DNA of 64,000 bases, taken from positions 17,313,566-17,377,565 of the forward strand of contig OX336340.1 of assembly GCA_946902875.1 (NCBI GenBank), given 5' to 3'. The notes under the pieces were generated by a model. That model was not told the DNA's origin and ran no database searches. It worked only from the letters and a program-made list of their open reading frames with translations. Position 1 is the stretch's first letter; each line of letters starts with the position of its first letter. The translations under genes and the position numbers were made by a program. Of the stretch, positions 35,506 through 47,206 are shown in pieces. Source of the stretch: Nematopogon swammerdamellus. Its lineage: Eukaryota > Arthropoda > Insecta > Lepidoptera > Adelidae.

Positions 35506-36099
35506 GAAAATAAAATAAAAAAGTAAAGACTTAGCTCAATTCCCACAATGCCTTTCTAGCTTTGTGAAGTACCTAACGGCTAACGGCTGTCTCCACGCAC
35601 TTGTAATATATCTTGTCGTGTTTTCACTGCACAAAAAAAGGAACAGCTCTTGATATGGCGATACGTAACTGAATACATTAATTGAGTATTCATGAATGTG
35701 GCTCGGCAGTATTACCCGCAGTTTATAGACAAATATTCGCCTGAAGCTTCGCTGTAACATGCCGTTATGTCTGGAAGGCAGACGGCAATGCACTTTATAA
35801 TATTGTGCAGATGAAAATGCAACGCAAGCCGAGCCAGCCTTGCCTGTATGTATGTTGGCAAACACTTACGTTTTTAATCAACTGCGAAAGCAAAGGAGGG
35901 TAATGTTTCACTTTGATTTATTTATGTGTGTGAATCATTGAGTTATTCAAATTGTAACTCTAAAACTGTTGGATGGATTTTGATAAATGAGTTCTCCAAA
36001 GGATAGTCATAGTGTAGCGCCGCCTTTCCGCAGCTCACTGGAGTACTATTTTCTTTAATAAGAGAGGTAGAGACTAAAGTCCTAACCGTAATGGCCTCG
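35506..36099. other. Unassigned non-coding stretch
   Basis: Frames at 35536-35865 and 35943-36140 (minus) show no motif. No repeat recognised. Confidence 0.4.
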
Positions 36100-36195
36100 A
36101 AAAGCGCCTGTGACAGACAGATGAACGGACGGACGGACACCTGATCGATTTTATTAGGCTTCCTGCCACCGTCGCTGACTACGGAACCCTAAAGA
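36100..36195. repeat. Family F-type fragment
   Basis: GACAGACAGATGAACGGACG followed by GACTACGGAACCCTAAAGAC. Confidence 0.6.
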
Positions 36196-36381
36196 CCAAA
36201 TGGCGGAGTCAAGCTACGTTTTCAAACTTTGGAAAAAGAAGACAATTTTTAAAATATACTTATAATATAATCAATTTTCATTGTATCCTTCGTTTTTCGT
36301 AGTCGGGGTTTTTCACCAATGCAGGTTTACATAATATTATCCAGTTAGTTTTACGCTATATAACATAATATAACCTATATA

Positions 36382-36649
36382 CACGGTGTTGCAACCCCAA
36401 CCGTAAAACCCGAAAGGGGGTGATTCTGTACGTGAAAATAGAACAACTTTTGTTCTACGACTTTTTAATTTGAAGTAAAAAAAATATTGTTTCTACATAC
36501 ATTTTGAGAATAGGTATTTAAATTTTGTATGGAAAAAAAATATTTTTGTTTATAAAAAAAAAAATTCGCCGCAGAAGTTGTTTAGTTTCACATATAGAAT
36601 AACCCCCTTATGTCAGTTAAAATATTACGGGGGCAACTGCAACACCGTG
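36382..36649. mobile_element. MITE of 268 bp with TA flanks
   Basis: Starts CACGGTGTTGCAACCCCAAC and ends ...GGCAACTGCAACACCGTG, with TA immediately outside both ends. The terminal inverted repeat is about 12 bp, with a further G-run/C-run pairing inside. Directly to its right, 36666-36690 carries the CGCGGGCGAAGCCGCGGGCG motif common at the 3-prime ends of lepidopteran retroposons. Confidence 0.75.
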
Positions 36650-36699
36650 TATAGCATCATAATATCGCTAACGCGGGCGAAGCCGCGGGCGTAGCTAGC

Positions 36700-37101
36700 A
36701 GATACTTGTTTATGTATTAGGCGTAAGGGGCGTGTCAGTTCGACTATAGCCTTCAATTTTGCTGGCTGCAGAGGATCGGAAACGGAATACGACAGAAGCC
36801 ATTACAGAGTGGCGTGCAGCCACGTGCGGTGGTATCAACCCGATCTGCCTCGTGCCTAGTTGATTGATCGAGCGAGGAGCCCGCGCGTTGGAATTCGAAA
36901 AAGCGCGAATTGGAACAAACTCGTCGTTCGGATTGAACGGATACCACTTTAGGGTCATGTCGTAAAAACTACAAAAAGAAAAAAAAAACACTCAAACGGA
37001 ATCACTCCTGTGTCTGTGGGGGTACTCAAAGGCTATCAGGATTTGTTGCGCATGTTTTAATGGAGTTTGAAGTATGTGAGATGAGTACGTGTTCTGGGGA
37101 A
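36700..37101. other. Unassigned non-coding stretch
   Basis: Two overlapping minus-strand frames of 64-93 codons (36710-36991) show no motif. Confidence 0.35.
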
Positions 37102-37256
37102 TGTTCGAAAGGCGTGTTAATAAATTAGACGACGACCTTTTTGTGCGTCTCATACCTAGCCGGCATGGCGCCTCTCTGAGCGTGCTTCCGTGAGTGGCGC
37201 TATTGGGTGTGTCTGATCTTCCATTGAACATTTGGGTACAGCAACCCGTTCCGTCT
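37102..37256. repeat. Unnamed dispersed repeat G, second copy
   Basis: GGCGTGTTAATAAATTAGAC, CGCCTCTCTGAGCGTG and GGTGTGTCTGATCTTCC follow the order of 34905-35076. Confidence 0.7.
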
Positions 37257-37628
37257 TTTATTTATGGAAACTGACACGGTTGGCTACATCACCTACTACA
37301 TCCGCGATGTCGGCCCATTACACCTTGGTGAACTAGGAGCCACGTCAGTACTTCCCTTCGGTCGTGCCGGCTACACTTAACTGGACGCAAAACACGAACA
37401 TAGCCGTTTCAACCGACCTTTAATTCAGTGCGGTGGTATGAACCCAGGCGGGTTAAACCCTACAACCTAGAAAGGTACCTAAGAAAGGAAGGGACCTACA
37501 GTTTTATGTCAAATCCTAAATACAGTGGAGGCTCCAACGGTCAAGTGGTCACCCAACCAATTACTGACCGTGCCCAGGTGTCACGACCGACAGTCGGCCG
37601 AACGCACCACTGAGCTACCGAGGCTGAT
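37257..37628 (-). mobile_element. SINE family A, near full-length, reverse orientation
   Basis: From TTATGGAAACTGACACGGTT to the complemented A box (CACTGAGCTACCGAGGCTGA). It is missing only small internal segments relative to 1987-2371. Confidence 0.85.
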
Positions 37629-37687
37629 AAACTAAAACAATATACAACAACAACATGTCATCTACAGGTTCCCGAAAATATAATCCA

Positions 37688-37770
37688 CAACAAAGATACA
37701 GGCCAAAAGTACCCTGAGTTGCTTCGGGAAAAGGATGGTACCGCCATGTTTGCTCGACTTGGCGGGGCCA
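37688..37770. repeat. Unnamed dispersed repeat, also at 27090-27155
   Basis: GGCCAAAAGTACCCTGAGTT and TGTTTGCTCGACTTGGCG are shared by the two loci. Confidence 0.7.
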
Positions 37771-38414
37771 CTACCGTGTCCCCAGATACGAGCTGAGAAT
37801 AAACATACGCGAGCCGGAAAAAGTCACCAACCCTAGTGTGTGGAACGTGAACAAACTTGAGCGTGTTTTTCTTTTCCAAAATATTTTACACTGTCGATAT
37901 TTAGCGTCGGATCTCTCCGGCCGGAGCCAGGATGAAAGGGGGGCGATGAATCCTCATAAATAGGCGAGCCCGCACGATTTATGTCCCCCGAGACGGTGCG
38001 GGCGGCGGCGGCCACTTTCAGGTTTAACAACGAATACGAGGACGACGGCGATGTCGGCCAACAGTCGGCCACTTTGGTTGGACTACACATAATAGCTTGA
38101 AAAATTTCCTAATATACATGGTAACATGGGCTTTTGAGGTATGCATAGAATTTGAGTTGAAGAAGAGATGAGCGTTTCTGTCAGGTCTTCCTCTGCTTTG
38201 AATGTTCCCCCGGATAACCCTGCAGCAGTTGATAAACTCGACATTTGATAATTTTCTATGTTTTATTTTATTTTATTAGGAAACACGCAAATAATACAAC
38301 ATACATAATAAAATATGTGTAGATATAATTAATAGCATTAACCAAAGTAATGCCTACGTAATATATGCCTATTTCAATTGTTTTTCATTTATTTATGGTT
38401 TTTTAATGGTATTG
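37771..38414. other. Unassigned non-coding stretch
   Basis: No supported gene. Confidence 0.4.
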
Positions 38415-38422
38415 GCTTCCAC

Positions 38423-38640
38423 CAGTGGCGGTTCCCCGGGTGTAGCAAGTGAGGCGCCGCCTCACGCCGCCTCACTTAATTATCTTGAAGGAACAGAAAA
38501 ATAAATCAACATGGATGTTTTATTTATTGCTAGACTTTTGGCATGTCCTGTCCTCGAAATGAAAACTGCAATACAACATTAATAAAATGCTATTATGTAG
38601 GTGGTGCCTAACTAAAATTCACTGGCCAGAGCCGCCACTG
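38423..38640. mobile_element. hAT-type MITE with perfect 8-bp TSD
   Basis: The element starts CAGTGGCGGTTCCCCGGG and ends CCAGAGCCGCCACTG. GCTTCCAC is present at 38415-38422 and again at 38641-38648. An 8-bp duplication with CAGTGG-type termini is the hAT signature. At 218 bp it is non-autonomous. A CCGCCTCACGCCGCCTCAC tandem lies near its left end. Confidence 0.85.
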
Positions 38641-38648
38641 GCTTCCAC

Positions 38649-38995
38649 CCACATCAGGTTGCCATGAAAAGTCTGAATCAACATATGACATACAAAGAGC
38701 GACTGAATAACTTTGAATAAGTCAGAAGAAAGAAAAGAATAATGACGATAGGAGAAAGTAGGACGTGGAGGAAATATCTATTGTTATGTAAACATAATGA
38801 CAAATGGAAATTATTATGCATTCCGAGTCCCGACCTATTTTTATTTCACGTCCTTTATTCTCGTAAATCAATACGCCGCCGCCGTTTGAAAAGAGTATTT
38901 TATTATCTTGAATCATTTGTTTATTTATAGAATATTTCATACGGGATCGATTCCTTGTCTGTAATACGTCCATACATTTAAGGTTCTTTTTTGTT
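38649..38995. other. Unassigned non-coding stretch
   Basis: No supported gene or repeat. Confidence 0.4.
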
Positions 38996-39385
38996 TTATG
39001 TAATCCGCCGGATTAAATCCGGTATGGGTGGCTGAGTCAGAGGGCCAAAGGATATGCTCCGACCAGTCAATATCACGTCCGCGAAAGTAGATTCCATATC
39101 GGAGACTTCCATTTGGATTGCTGACTATATATATGGCGAATGATTGATGACAACGTCATTTATCATTCGTCATCATCAAATGACGTAAAATATAAGTCGA
39201 TAGCTATACTGGACTAGAGGAGAACACAGCCGAGGCTGCTATGCGGCCATCTTTCATCCAGTACGGTACTGTACTGTTCAGTCGGCTACAATTTGAGCCT
39301 ACCGCCTAGTAAGGGGCGAGGGAAGGGAGCTATACAGCTTTACACTGGTTCCGAACGGTGAAGCAGCGGGTGTATGTATACACTA
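38996..39385 (-). repeat. SINE family C, reverse orientation, with small insertion
   Basis: TAAATCCGGTATGGGTGGCT through GTTCCGAACGGTGAAGCAGC. About 65 bp around 39130-39205, containing pairing TGACGTCATTT-like words, is absent from other copies. Confidence 0.75.
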
Positions 39386-39834
39386 TCTGCATGTAATTGA
39401 GGGTTAGATAGAGTCGCTCTCCGAGGGTTCTGTATCAATCAATGATCAACGTCGCTCGGCCTTCGGCTTCGCTGTCACTGGTCTACTATATAAATAATTA
39501 TGTTTAGTTATGCCTACGCAGCTAGACCTTCAGCCTCACCGTAATTCATTCTAAAAAAACCTTGTTCGTAATGTATTGAACCATTTCTGGATTTGAGCCG
39601 TAAAAAGGAAACGAAACCCTAAGATAAAATTAAAAGAATAGGTACAAATCACTCGACCAGGCGGCGGCGGTCGACCTAAAAACACTCGGCTCGTTGGTTC
39701 GGTGTCACATTACTAGCGGCCATTAGGTCCGGCGGAGGCCTAATGGAACGTACGCACGGGGAAACTATTCGATAATAACCTTTAACGACTGAACATGACT
39801 CCCCTCTTCTCACCATTTATTTATTTATTTATTA
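39386..39834. other. Unassigned non-coding stretch
   Basis: No supported gene. ATTTATTTATTTATTT microsatellite near 39815. Confidence 0.4.
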
Positions 39835-39975
39835 AATTTCGAATATGTTGCGTTTGCGGTTGAAACCCTCGGTCCGTGGAGCAGTGAAGCCAAAAACCTC
39901 TTGAAGAGGCTTGGCCCTCTGCTAGTGGACGTAACTGGTGTCCCGCCATCCAGCGGGGTAATGCCGTAAAGTGTT
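39835..39975 (+). pseudogene. LINE polymerase C-terminal remnant
   Basis: A plus-strand frame reads VAFAVETLGPWSSEAKNLLK and continues to a stop at about 39969. The AVETLGPW motif is typical of the C-terminal tail of insect RTE-like non-LTR polymerases. Only the tail is present. Confidence 0.65.
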
Positions 39976-40549
39976 CTGGGGGAAAACGCCCCTTTTGATA
40001 ATTATTTTAATGTTTGTTAGGTAGGTTTTAATTCTTTAGTTATTTGTATTACTTTTGTTATATTTTCATGAATAAAATGTTTTTATTTATTTATCTTAGG
40101 TACTTAGACAGAGAAGTTGACACGACACGCCATGCACTTTTCTACCACATTTCAAGTTCAGTCAACTCTTCAAAATTTTAAGTACGCCGTGTACACAACG
40201 TGTTTGAATTGCTAACAAAAAAACTATAATATTGGCTATAAACATTCTAACTATAAAACCAAAGCTACTACTAATAAATACTAAATCAAAATACAGAGGA
40301 ATAAGAAACAAACAAGAAATTAAATTTAAGATTTAGCTAACTAAAAATTTTGATTTTCACACAGCATTTCTGAAGCCCTTTACAATTGGTGGCGAATAAC
40401 TAAGTGATGGAGGTACTTTTACACCTGATACGATTAATTAATTTTGTAGCAAGAACTCTCAGCAACAAATTGTTAACCTTACTATCAATCTGTGTTTTCG
40501 ATAGACTGTAAGCGATTTTTTTATATGTGGCTAGTCACTTAAATACTTG
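39976..40549. other. Unassigned AT-rich non-coding stretch
   Basis: No supported gene; 40491-40550 resembles 20431-20495. Confidence 0.4.
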
Positions 40550-40724
40550 GCTTACCCTACCACCCAGAAAGGTAAGGAAATATACCTAAATGTTTACGTA
40601 CGTATTCGAGCTAAGGTCAGTATTAACGGTCGAACGGTCAGCCATGCAAAGTCTGACCGCGCCCGCGTGTGATAATTTCATGATAGGACGCCGATCGATA
40701 GGACCATCGAGCTACCGAGGCTGA
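40550..40724 (-). repeat. SINE family A, 5-prime part, reverse orientation
   Basis: GGCTTACCCTACCACCCAGA through GAGCTACCGAGGCTGAGA, the complemented A-box end. Confidence 0.75.
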
Positions 40725-41629
40725 GAATGTGATTTAGATATCTATATGAATTACTTAAACGACCCTCCTGCGAAGGAAAACACCGTGAGGATGCCTGCAC
40801 ACTAACAATTCTAATGCGTTATTATGTGAGTACAAGGTTGATTAGATGAAATTGCATTATGTGATCAAATCGCCTTTTTTGTCGAAAAAACGTGTGATAC
40901 ATACTCGGACATAGAGTAAATTTGGCTGTGCCAGCCCACAGCCTAATGCCTGCACAGTATACATATAGGTACTGCAACTTCAAAGAAAAATGTAAATTGT
41001 GCATTCAGTCTGCTCAGTGATGTTCAAGGACGTTCTAGTACAGTTAGTCATGCATATAATGAGATAGATGTACATCATGTGAGAATGAAATCAAACGTTT
41101 CGGCATTGTTCATTTCATCTGTGCCATTTTACACCTATTAATTTTTAGTTTATAGATTAGATGGTAAACAGTATGCACGGAAAATTTTAATCAAAATTTT
41201 GTTTATAATACGTGCCTTGTAAATAAAGTGTATTTATTTATTTACGAGACTGTACTTTCAATAATCCAGAGCAAAATATGAAAAAGCAAAACATTTTACA
41301 AGGTTTTGTTTAATTTTGAACGTCACTGTACAAAAGAAGAAAAAATCCCACCGCGAAAATGGAACTGAAAATGTTTGTAACAAAAAATAAATAAAAAATT
41401 ACAAGCACGTCCTGCCGGGTCCTGCCCGGTCTAAAACTGCATCGGAGCGTTACAAAATATTTTCCTCGAATACATTCAAGTTCCATCAAGTTGGCCGCAC
41501 TACGTCTCGCTTCTACCCAAGTTCCCCAACACGATTCAAACTTACGGGTTTCTTAGTACTTCGGGATAGTGCAGTGGTTCCCAACAGGTTAAATTCGTCC
41601 ATATTGATATTACCGCAGTCAGTCAGTCA
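40725..41629. other. Unassigned AT-rich non-coding stretch
   Basis: No supported gene or repeat. Confidence 0.4.
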
Positions 41630-41910
41630 GTAATCGTGTATGCGTTCACTGCTAGATATACCCTCTCCGCCGACGTACTTGATGTCGTCGTCCCACCTAG
41701 CAGGTGGTCTTCCCACACTCCGTTTTGCTGTTCACGGCTGCCAGTGTATGATACTACCGCACTGGATGGAATTCGGTCGAATGTATTTTCCGTCAACTTC
41801 AGTGTAGCCGGCAACTAGACACCTACATCCGGCAGGTACAAAGTTATTCGAACGATTACGGGTGAAGCAGGTGAAGTAGCCACCATGTCAGGTTTCATGA
41901 AAAAAAAAAA
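41630..41910 (+). repeat. Degenerate composite repeat (ATC-type plus SINE A)
   Basis: 41635-41730 loosely follows the repeat at 9625-9790. 41745-41910 follows SINE A from the CATTCAGTGC-like block to an ATGAAAAAAAAA tail. Both parts are strongly diverged. Confidence 0.45.
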
Positions 41911-43917
41911 ACATTCGGGGTGTGATTACCCCTTTAGGGGTAACTGGCTTTGTCCACGACGCCCGTCATGGCGGTTGATCATTCGAGTCCGTCATGCATG
42001 ACGGACCATCTGGCCTGTGTATATAAAAAGCGGGACCATGGCCACAAAGGCCTGTCTTACTCAAGGTGTAGGACCTTCATTCAGTGCGGTGGCTACATAC
42101 AGTTATATATCGATTTCGTACCATGGAGCGACTCGTGTAAAAGATCGTAATATACTTATCAAGCTCAGAATGTGAATACAATTGGTGCGTGAGGTTTATA
42201 TACACTGCCACCAACAAACCAGGCCTTAGAACTTACTTGAAATGAAAACTAAAATATAAGTTGTTAATTCTGATGTCATTTTCTAATAATATTTATTTCT
42301 TCCATTATATTTAAACCGTAACTCGCTCGGCTACGAGGAGCTGCAATACTCTATACCAACGATAAAAATAATAATATCACCAAATAGATTGGGAGCCACT
42401 GACGTAGTCTCTGTCCGTCTCCGCGCAGATTGTCCGACAGACACAATACGATTTGTCCAGTAGTTTCCGAAGGTCGCCAGCAAATGGGTTTTGTGATTTA
42501 CGTCGCGGCAGGGATAACGTCGTTGGAGGAACTTTTTGAGAAGTTTGCAACCGAAATTGTCTTGTTTATTAGGTGCGGTTTCTCGCGCGAAAGTGGGCCA
42601 GTACTATGCTCTCTCTGTTATGTTATGGAAGAACTAAGAACATAATAAACTTACACAAACACACGTCTTTCAAGCTGAAAGTTATGGAACACGAGTTGTT
42701 AGACGGTTCGGATTTACTAACTTAGACGGGAGGCGCGCTGATGTGTGGTCCGCAGGCTCAGTGGTCAGCGGATATAGCCTACCCGGATTAGTACCACCGA
42801 ACTTAGAGAAAGTCGATCGAAGGAGATATAAAAATAGATACAGTACGCGGCAGTAAATAAGTACATCGGGCTTTAGAAAGAAACTATTTAGTTTAGTTAG
42901 GCTTAAATTCAGCATCCTAGCCGCGCGGGCAGGATTACTTAGAGCCGTACCATAATCCTTTTTTCATCTATGATTGCAGTGTATTCTGGTATGTTGTCTA
43001 TATTCTATCAAGTCTTCTGTAAATCTGTTGTTTTGAAAATAAAACAATTCGATTGTAGAGCGTAATCCCCATTGACTTAAAAAAAAACTTTATGATTTAG
43101 GTTAACTCTATGGTAATCCCTGTCGCTCTAAAAATAAATACAATTTGAATAACCAAATCCCCCGCATACGACCAAGTGTCCATACGCGTCGTTAGACACG
43201 TTACGGTTGGTTCGGGCACATATAGCTTTTTCTTTAAAATAAAAAAACTAATTTAATAAAACTTATGCCAATCGTCCAGATAGTTGTATTTATTATTATT
43301 TTAAAAAATTAAGTATTTAAAAAAATTGTGTGTTTCGAACGACTCACCTCTTTCATTAGAAACCGACGGCGTCTTGCTTGCCACTATGCTACCCACTACG
43401 CTTTATACATAATAATAATGACATGACGTCAGCTTTCCCCGGCGGCACAAGTTTCGAATTATAATGATGACTATGAGGAAAACATTCACACAGAGACGCA
43501 GATTCACGCTTGAGAAATTACAAAAGCCATCCCTCCAACAATGCGTCCTGACAGGGAGGTAAGCACCTCTTAGGCCTGAAAGGCGAAATAAAAACGTCAC
43601 ATTTTACTATAGTTCGGTATTATTTTGTATGTGCGTAAATTGATTTGTTTTTGCGTAAAAGTAAATAATAGTGTATCTCAGTTTGTAACATTATTTCAAT
43701 TATTTCTAAACATTTTTTTAATAAAACTGTTTTAAAAAAGTTGCTAAATACTATTATTAACTAAATGCTAACTGCATTATTTAAAAAAAAAAAACTTGTG
43801 GTCTTCTGAGAATAAAATAATCTTTTCACTGAAAGCGACATTAACCGGATATACCTCTAGTACACAGGTACCTACTCAACCTGAGTATTGGTAGGTGTAG
43901 TGTACAATTGTACATAT
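41911..43917. other. Mostly unassigned; LINE tail fragment at 43155-43225
   Basis: AAGTGTCCATACGCGTCGTTAG-type text at 43163 matches the 3-prime part of the LINE remnant at 13885-14130. Fragments resembling the arms of the 19432 MITE lie near 42836-42900. No gene supported. Confidence 0.4.
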
Positions 43918-44303
43918 CAGCCTCGGTAGCTCAGTGGTGCGATCAATATACTGTTGTTAGTGATCTTAAGCACACCGGCGCTGTCAGTACTTGGATAAGG
44001 ACCGTTCGACCGTTTGAAACTGACCGTGGTTCGGATTCCATCTAAAACTGTAGGTCCGTTCCCTTCTTGCTTCTTCTATCTTCTTCTTCTAGGGGGTACG
44101 GTTTAACCCGCCCGGGTACCATCGCACTGAATGAACGGTCGGTCGAAGCGGCTATGTAAATAGTCCATGATTATCGTGCAGTTCAGTATAGCCGGCGCGA
44201 ACAAAGGGAAGCACTGACGTGGCACTTAGTTCACCAAGATTATGGGCTGACATCACGGATGTTGTAGATGATGTAGGCAACCGATACGGTTTCCATAAAA
44301 ACA
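43918..44303 (+). mobile_element. SINE family A, full-length
   Basis: Starts TCAGCCTCGGTAGCTCAGTG (A box) and carries GTGGTTCGGATTCC (B box). It ends in CCATAAAAAC, with the same length and order as the copy at 1987-2371. Confidence 0.9.
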
Positions 44304-45968
44304 CAATATCAATGCTTATTTCACATGTATCAACATTGTACAAATGATAAAATTCTCTACCTAAGTATCTAGATGAAACTGAAAAACATTTAGAACTACG
44401 ATTTTAATTTTAAAGTTGGCAGTGCCTTTGTTTCTCCATTTATCATATCTTCACTTCAATACATTTTTAATTTCTTCCTCTAAGACTCTCCATTAAAATT
44501 CCCTTATTTTAAACAATAAAATCATCAATAAAACATTGGAAATAAGTTACAAGCTTACCCTACCGCACCGCAGGACTATCAAAATACCCAACCCAACTTA
44601 AATGAGAATAAATAAATTTTGAAATTGGAACGCAACTTCGAACGGACCACTCCTAAACAAGCAGGCTTTAACAGTGATCCCAAAATATTTATCTTGGCTG
44701 CTTAACGTATTATCCGCCTATGGCGCGAATGTTAGGTCAGGCCCCGCCCACATAGCCCGGCAATATTCTTCAGTAGCTCGCAAATTGGGGGTAAGCGTTG
44801 TAGTTGACCCCCGCGGTGTGTTCAGGCTGGCTCCGACCGTGCGCCCAATTCGAGAGCGCTTCGCCGCTTCTATTGAACGTGCTACGCTGAGATTGTTGAG
44901 TTATAAATATGGCGTGCAAATTGCGTTGCCCTCCATTCGGGATTCGGGACAATATATTGTTGGGCTCTTTTTATGTTTTACTGGCCTGGGGGGAAATTAT
45001 TACAATTTGCTTTTTGTTAAATAATCTAAAGCCTACAAAGCTTTGGATAATATTTTGGTGCGGATTTCAATCTTACGGGATTTGACGATGAAATGAAATC
45101 TGACTATTAATCTACTTAAATCGCAATTACAAAATCGTGTAACACATTTTAATAATATCCGAACAATGGGTCTGAAATCCACACCACGGACTTAAGTCAC
45201 TTTCAATGGACATTTAAATCAAATTATACCCTAATGAAGGAGCAATTTATGAGCTCATTAGCAAGGGCATTGCGAGACGAAGGACTGCATGAAAATAGGG
45301 CATTTTTGCTTGAAAAACGTGCGTTTCTAATTTTATAAAATGCTTGTTTTGGTCTTCCCCAGTTTTTTAGGGTTCCGTAGCCAGCAATGCTGGCAGCGAC
45401 CCTTATAAAATTGTTTATGTATATGTCTGTCTGTCTTTCTGTCTGTCTGCTTGTCACAGCCTGTGATAATTTGCAAACCGTAAATTTTTTTGAAAAGTTA
45501 AATGATTATGGGTTCTGGAGAGGCAACAACGTTTCACTAATCACCAATGTCAGGGGTAAGGTACTCAACTATAATTAATTAAAAAGGGGCGCAAAAATTA
45601 TGTTGGAATTCTAATAATGGTTGTATATCAATGGAAAGTTCTTAACAAGCCTAATTTATCACCATTAAAAAAAAAGTTGCAGAAAAATTATAGGAAGGAA
45701 ATATTTAGGTATTTCAATTTTCCCTCTCTGAGGTTTCTCCAAAATGTTCAATTAATAAAAAAATTACATGAAATTTATCCATTTATCACTCACGACATGA
45801 AACCTAATTTTAAGAATCAATATCTCATTTCACGCAGTTCAGGAACTCTATCAAATTAAAATATTCGATGAATCGGGTAATTTTGTACGGGCATGGTGTG
45901 AATGATGTACGATCATTAACTTCGAACCAATTAATTTTTATCGGTCGTACGTACCTATTTTCGATAAC
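44304..45968. other. Unassigned flank left of the Polinton
   Basis: A 116-codon plus frame (44674-45024) shows no recognisable domain. GGGTTCCGTAGCCAGCAATG at 45370 and a GTCTGTCTGTCTT microsatellite belong to the family F group. Nothing here reads as a host gene. Confidence 0.4.
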
Positions 45969-45974
45969 CACTTC

Positions 45975-46053
45975 AGTAGTGTATAATTGGGCAAGCTATA
46001 TCTCATTTCATTCGATCTAGCTTTCCCAATATACACTTTTTTAAATTAACTAT
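45975..46053 (+). repeat. Polinton left terminal inverted repeat (79 bp)
   Basis: Starts AGTAGTGTATAATTGGGCAA. It matches the complement of 62383-62461 at 76 of 79 positions by eye. 45979-46036 is itself an imperfect palindrome (GTGTATAATTGGG ... CCCAATATACAC), so the end can fold into a hairpin. Confidence 0.9.
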
Positions 46054-46710
46054 CGAACGACGGAAACGGACGGAAACGCTTTTTTATTTTCATCGAACGT
46101 AAAAACAACCCGATAATTCATTCTAACAATACATTTGGCTCAATCGTATCCAACCCATCTATCCGTTCATGTATACGTCTTATTACAGTATAAATTTAGC
46201 AAATTAAAAGCAAAAAATACTCATTCAGTAAAATTTTCAACATTACAACACTTTCTGGTAGAACATAAGGTACAACATTTTCTGATTATGTATGACTTCC
46301 TTTACGATCAGAGGCTTTGCTTTGCGATCAGTGGGTTTGCGATCAATGCTGCACTGGGCAAGCTATATCTCATTTCATTCGATCTAGCTTTCCCAATATA
46401 CACTTTTTTAAATTAACTATCGAACGACGGATAAAACGCTTTTTTATTTTCATCGAACGTAAAAACAACCCAATAATTCATTCTAACAATACATTTGGCT
46501 CAATCGTATCCAACCCATCTATCCGTTCATGTATACGTCTTATTACAGTATAAATTTAGCAAATTAAAAGCAAAAAATACTCAGTAAAATTTTCAACATT
46601 ACAACACTTTCTGGTAGAACATAAGGTACAACATTTTCTGATTATGTATGACTTCCTTTACGATCAGAGGCTTTGCTTTGCGTTCAGTGGTTTGCGATCA
46701 ATGCTGCACT
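45989..46710. repeat. Tandem duplication of the left subterminal region
   Basis: Two direct copies, 45989-46355 (367 bp) and 46356-46710 (355 bp), both start GGGCAAGCTATATCTCATTT and end GCAATGCTGCACT-like. They differ by small indels (the repeated CGGAAACGGA word and a CATT). The inner copy contains most of the TIR but lacks the outermost AGTAGTGTATAATT. Open frames across the copies are artefacts. Confidence 0.9.
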
Positions 46711-47206
46711 GTGATTTCATTACTCTGAACCTCTGAACTTATACCTGACTCTCAATCAAATACACCCTCATATTCGCATGGAATAGTAACACATACATAA
46801 ATCGGTTAAGATGAACTAATCTGACCGTATTAGGATGTTTTATTTTTCTTATTCCTAATTTAGATTTACAGTGAATTGCATGCTCATTGTATTATTATTA
46901 GAGTGATCCGTGCATCATATAATGAACAACTCCTTTTTCATCAACTCTGAGATAGTGTCGAACCGTGTCTGTAATGTGATCCCCTCATAACATTAAGGTA
47001 CAGTCAAATCAAAAATATTACTAACTTTGTTTATCAATATCTGGAAAGTACTTTATAAATTAGGATTACAGTGAAAAGCCAGGTATTTCTTCATAGTAAT
47101 TTATTTATAAGTATAATTACTATACTACTAAAAATAAAAAATTAAGTAAATCAAGGCATAATTATTACAATAAATTTGATAACTTATAATGTATGCATTT
47201 GAACAA
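46711..47206. other. Polinton left non-coding spacer and late poly(A) signal
   Basis: No open frame. On the minus strand AATAAA lies at 47105-47100, about 100 bp past the hexon stop, a plausible poly(A) signal for the late transcripts. The rest is AT-rich without a recognised element. Confidence 0.5.

Noticed and set aside
44674..45024. 116-codon plus-strand frame as a host gene
   Set aside because: No domain, no splice or promoter support, and amino acid content typical of a chance frame.
46356..46440. Second independent Polinton end (two nested elements)
   Set aside because: The internal copy lacks the outermost TIR bases and a target duplication, and is explained by a tandem duplication.
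46135..46553. Open frames of 78-93 codons at the left end of the Polinton
   Set aside because: They fall entirely within the tandem duplicated subterminal DNA, share sequence with each other, and have no motif.
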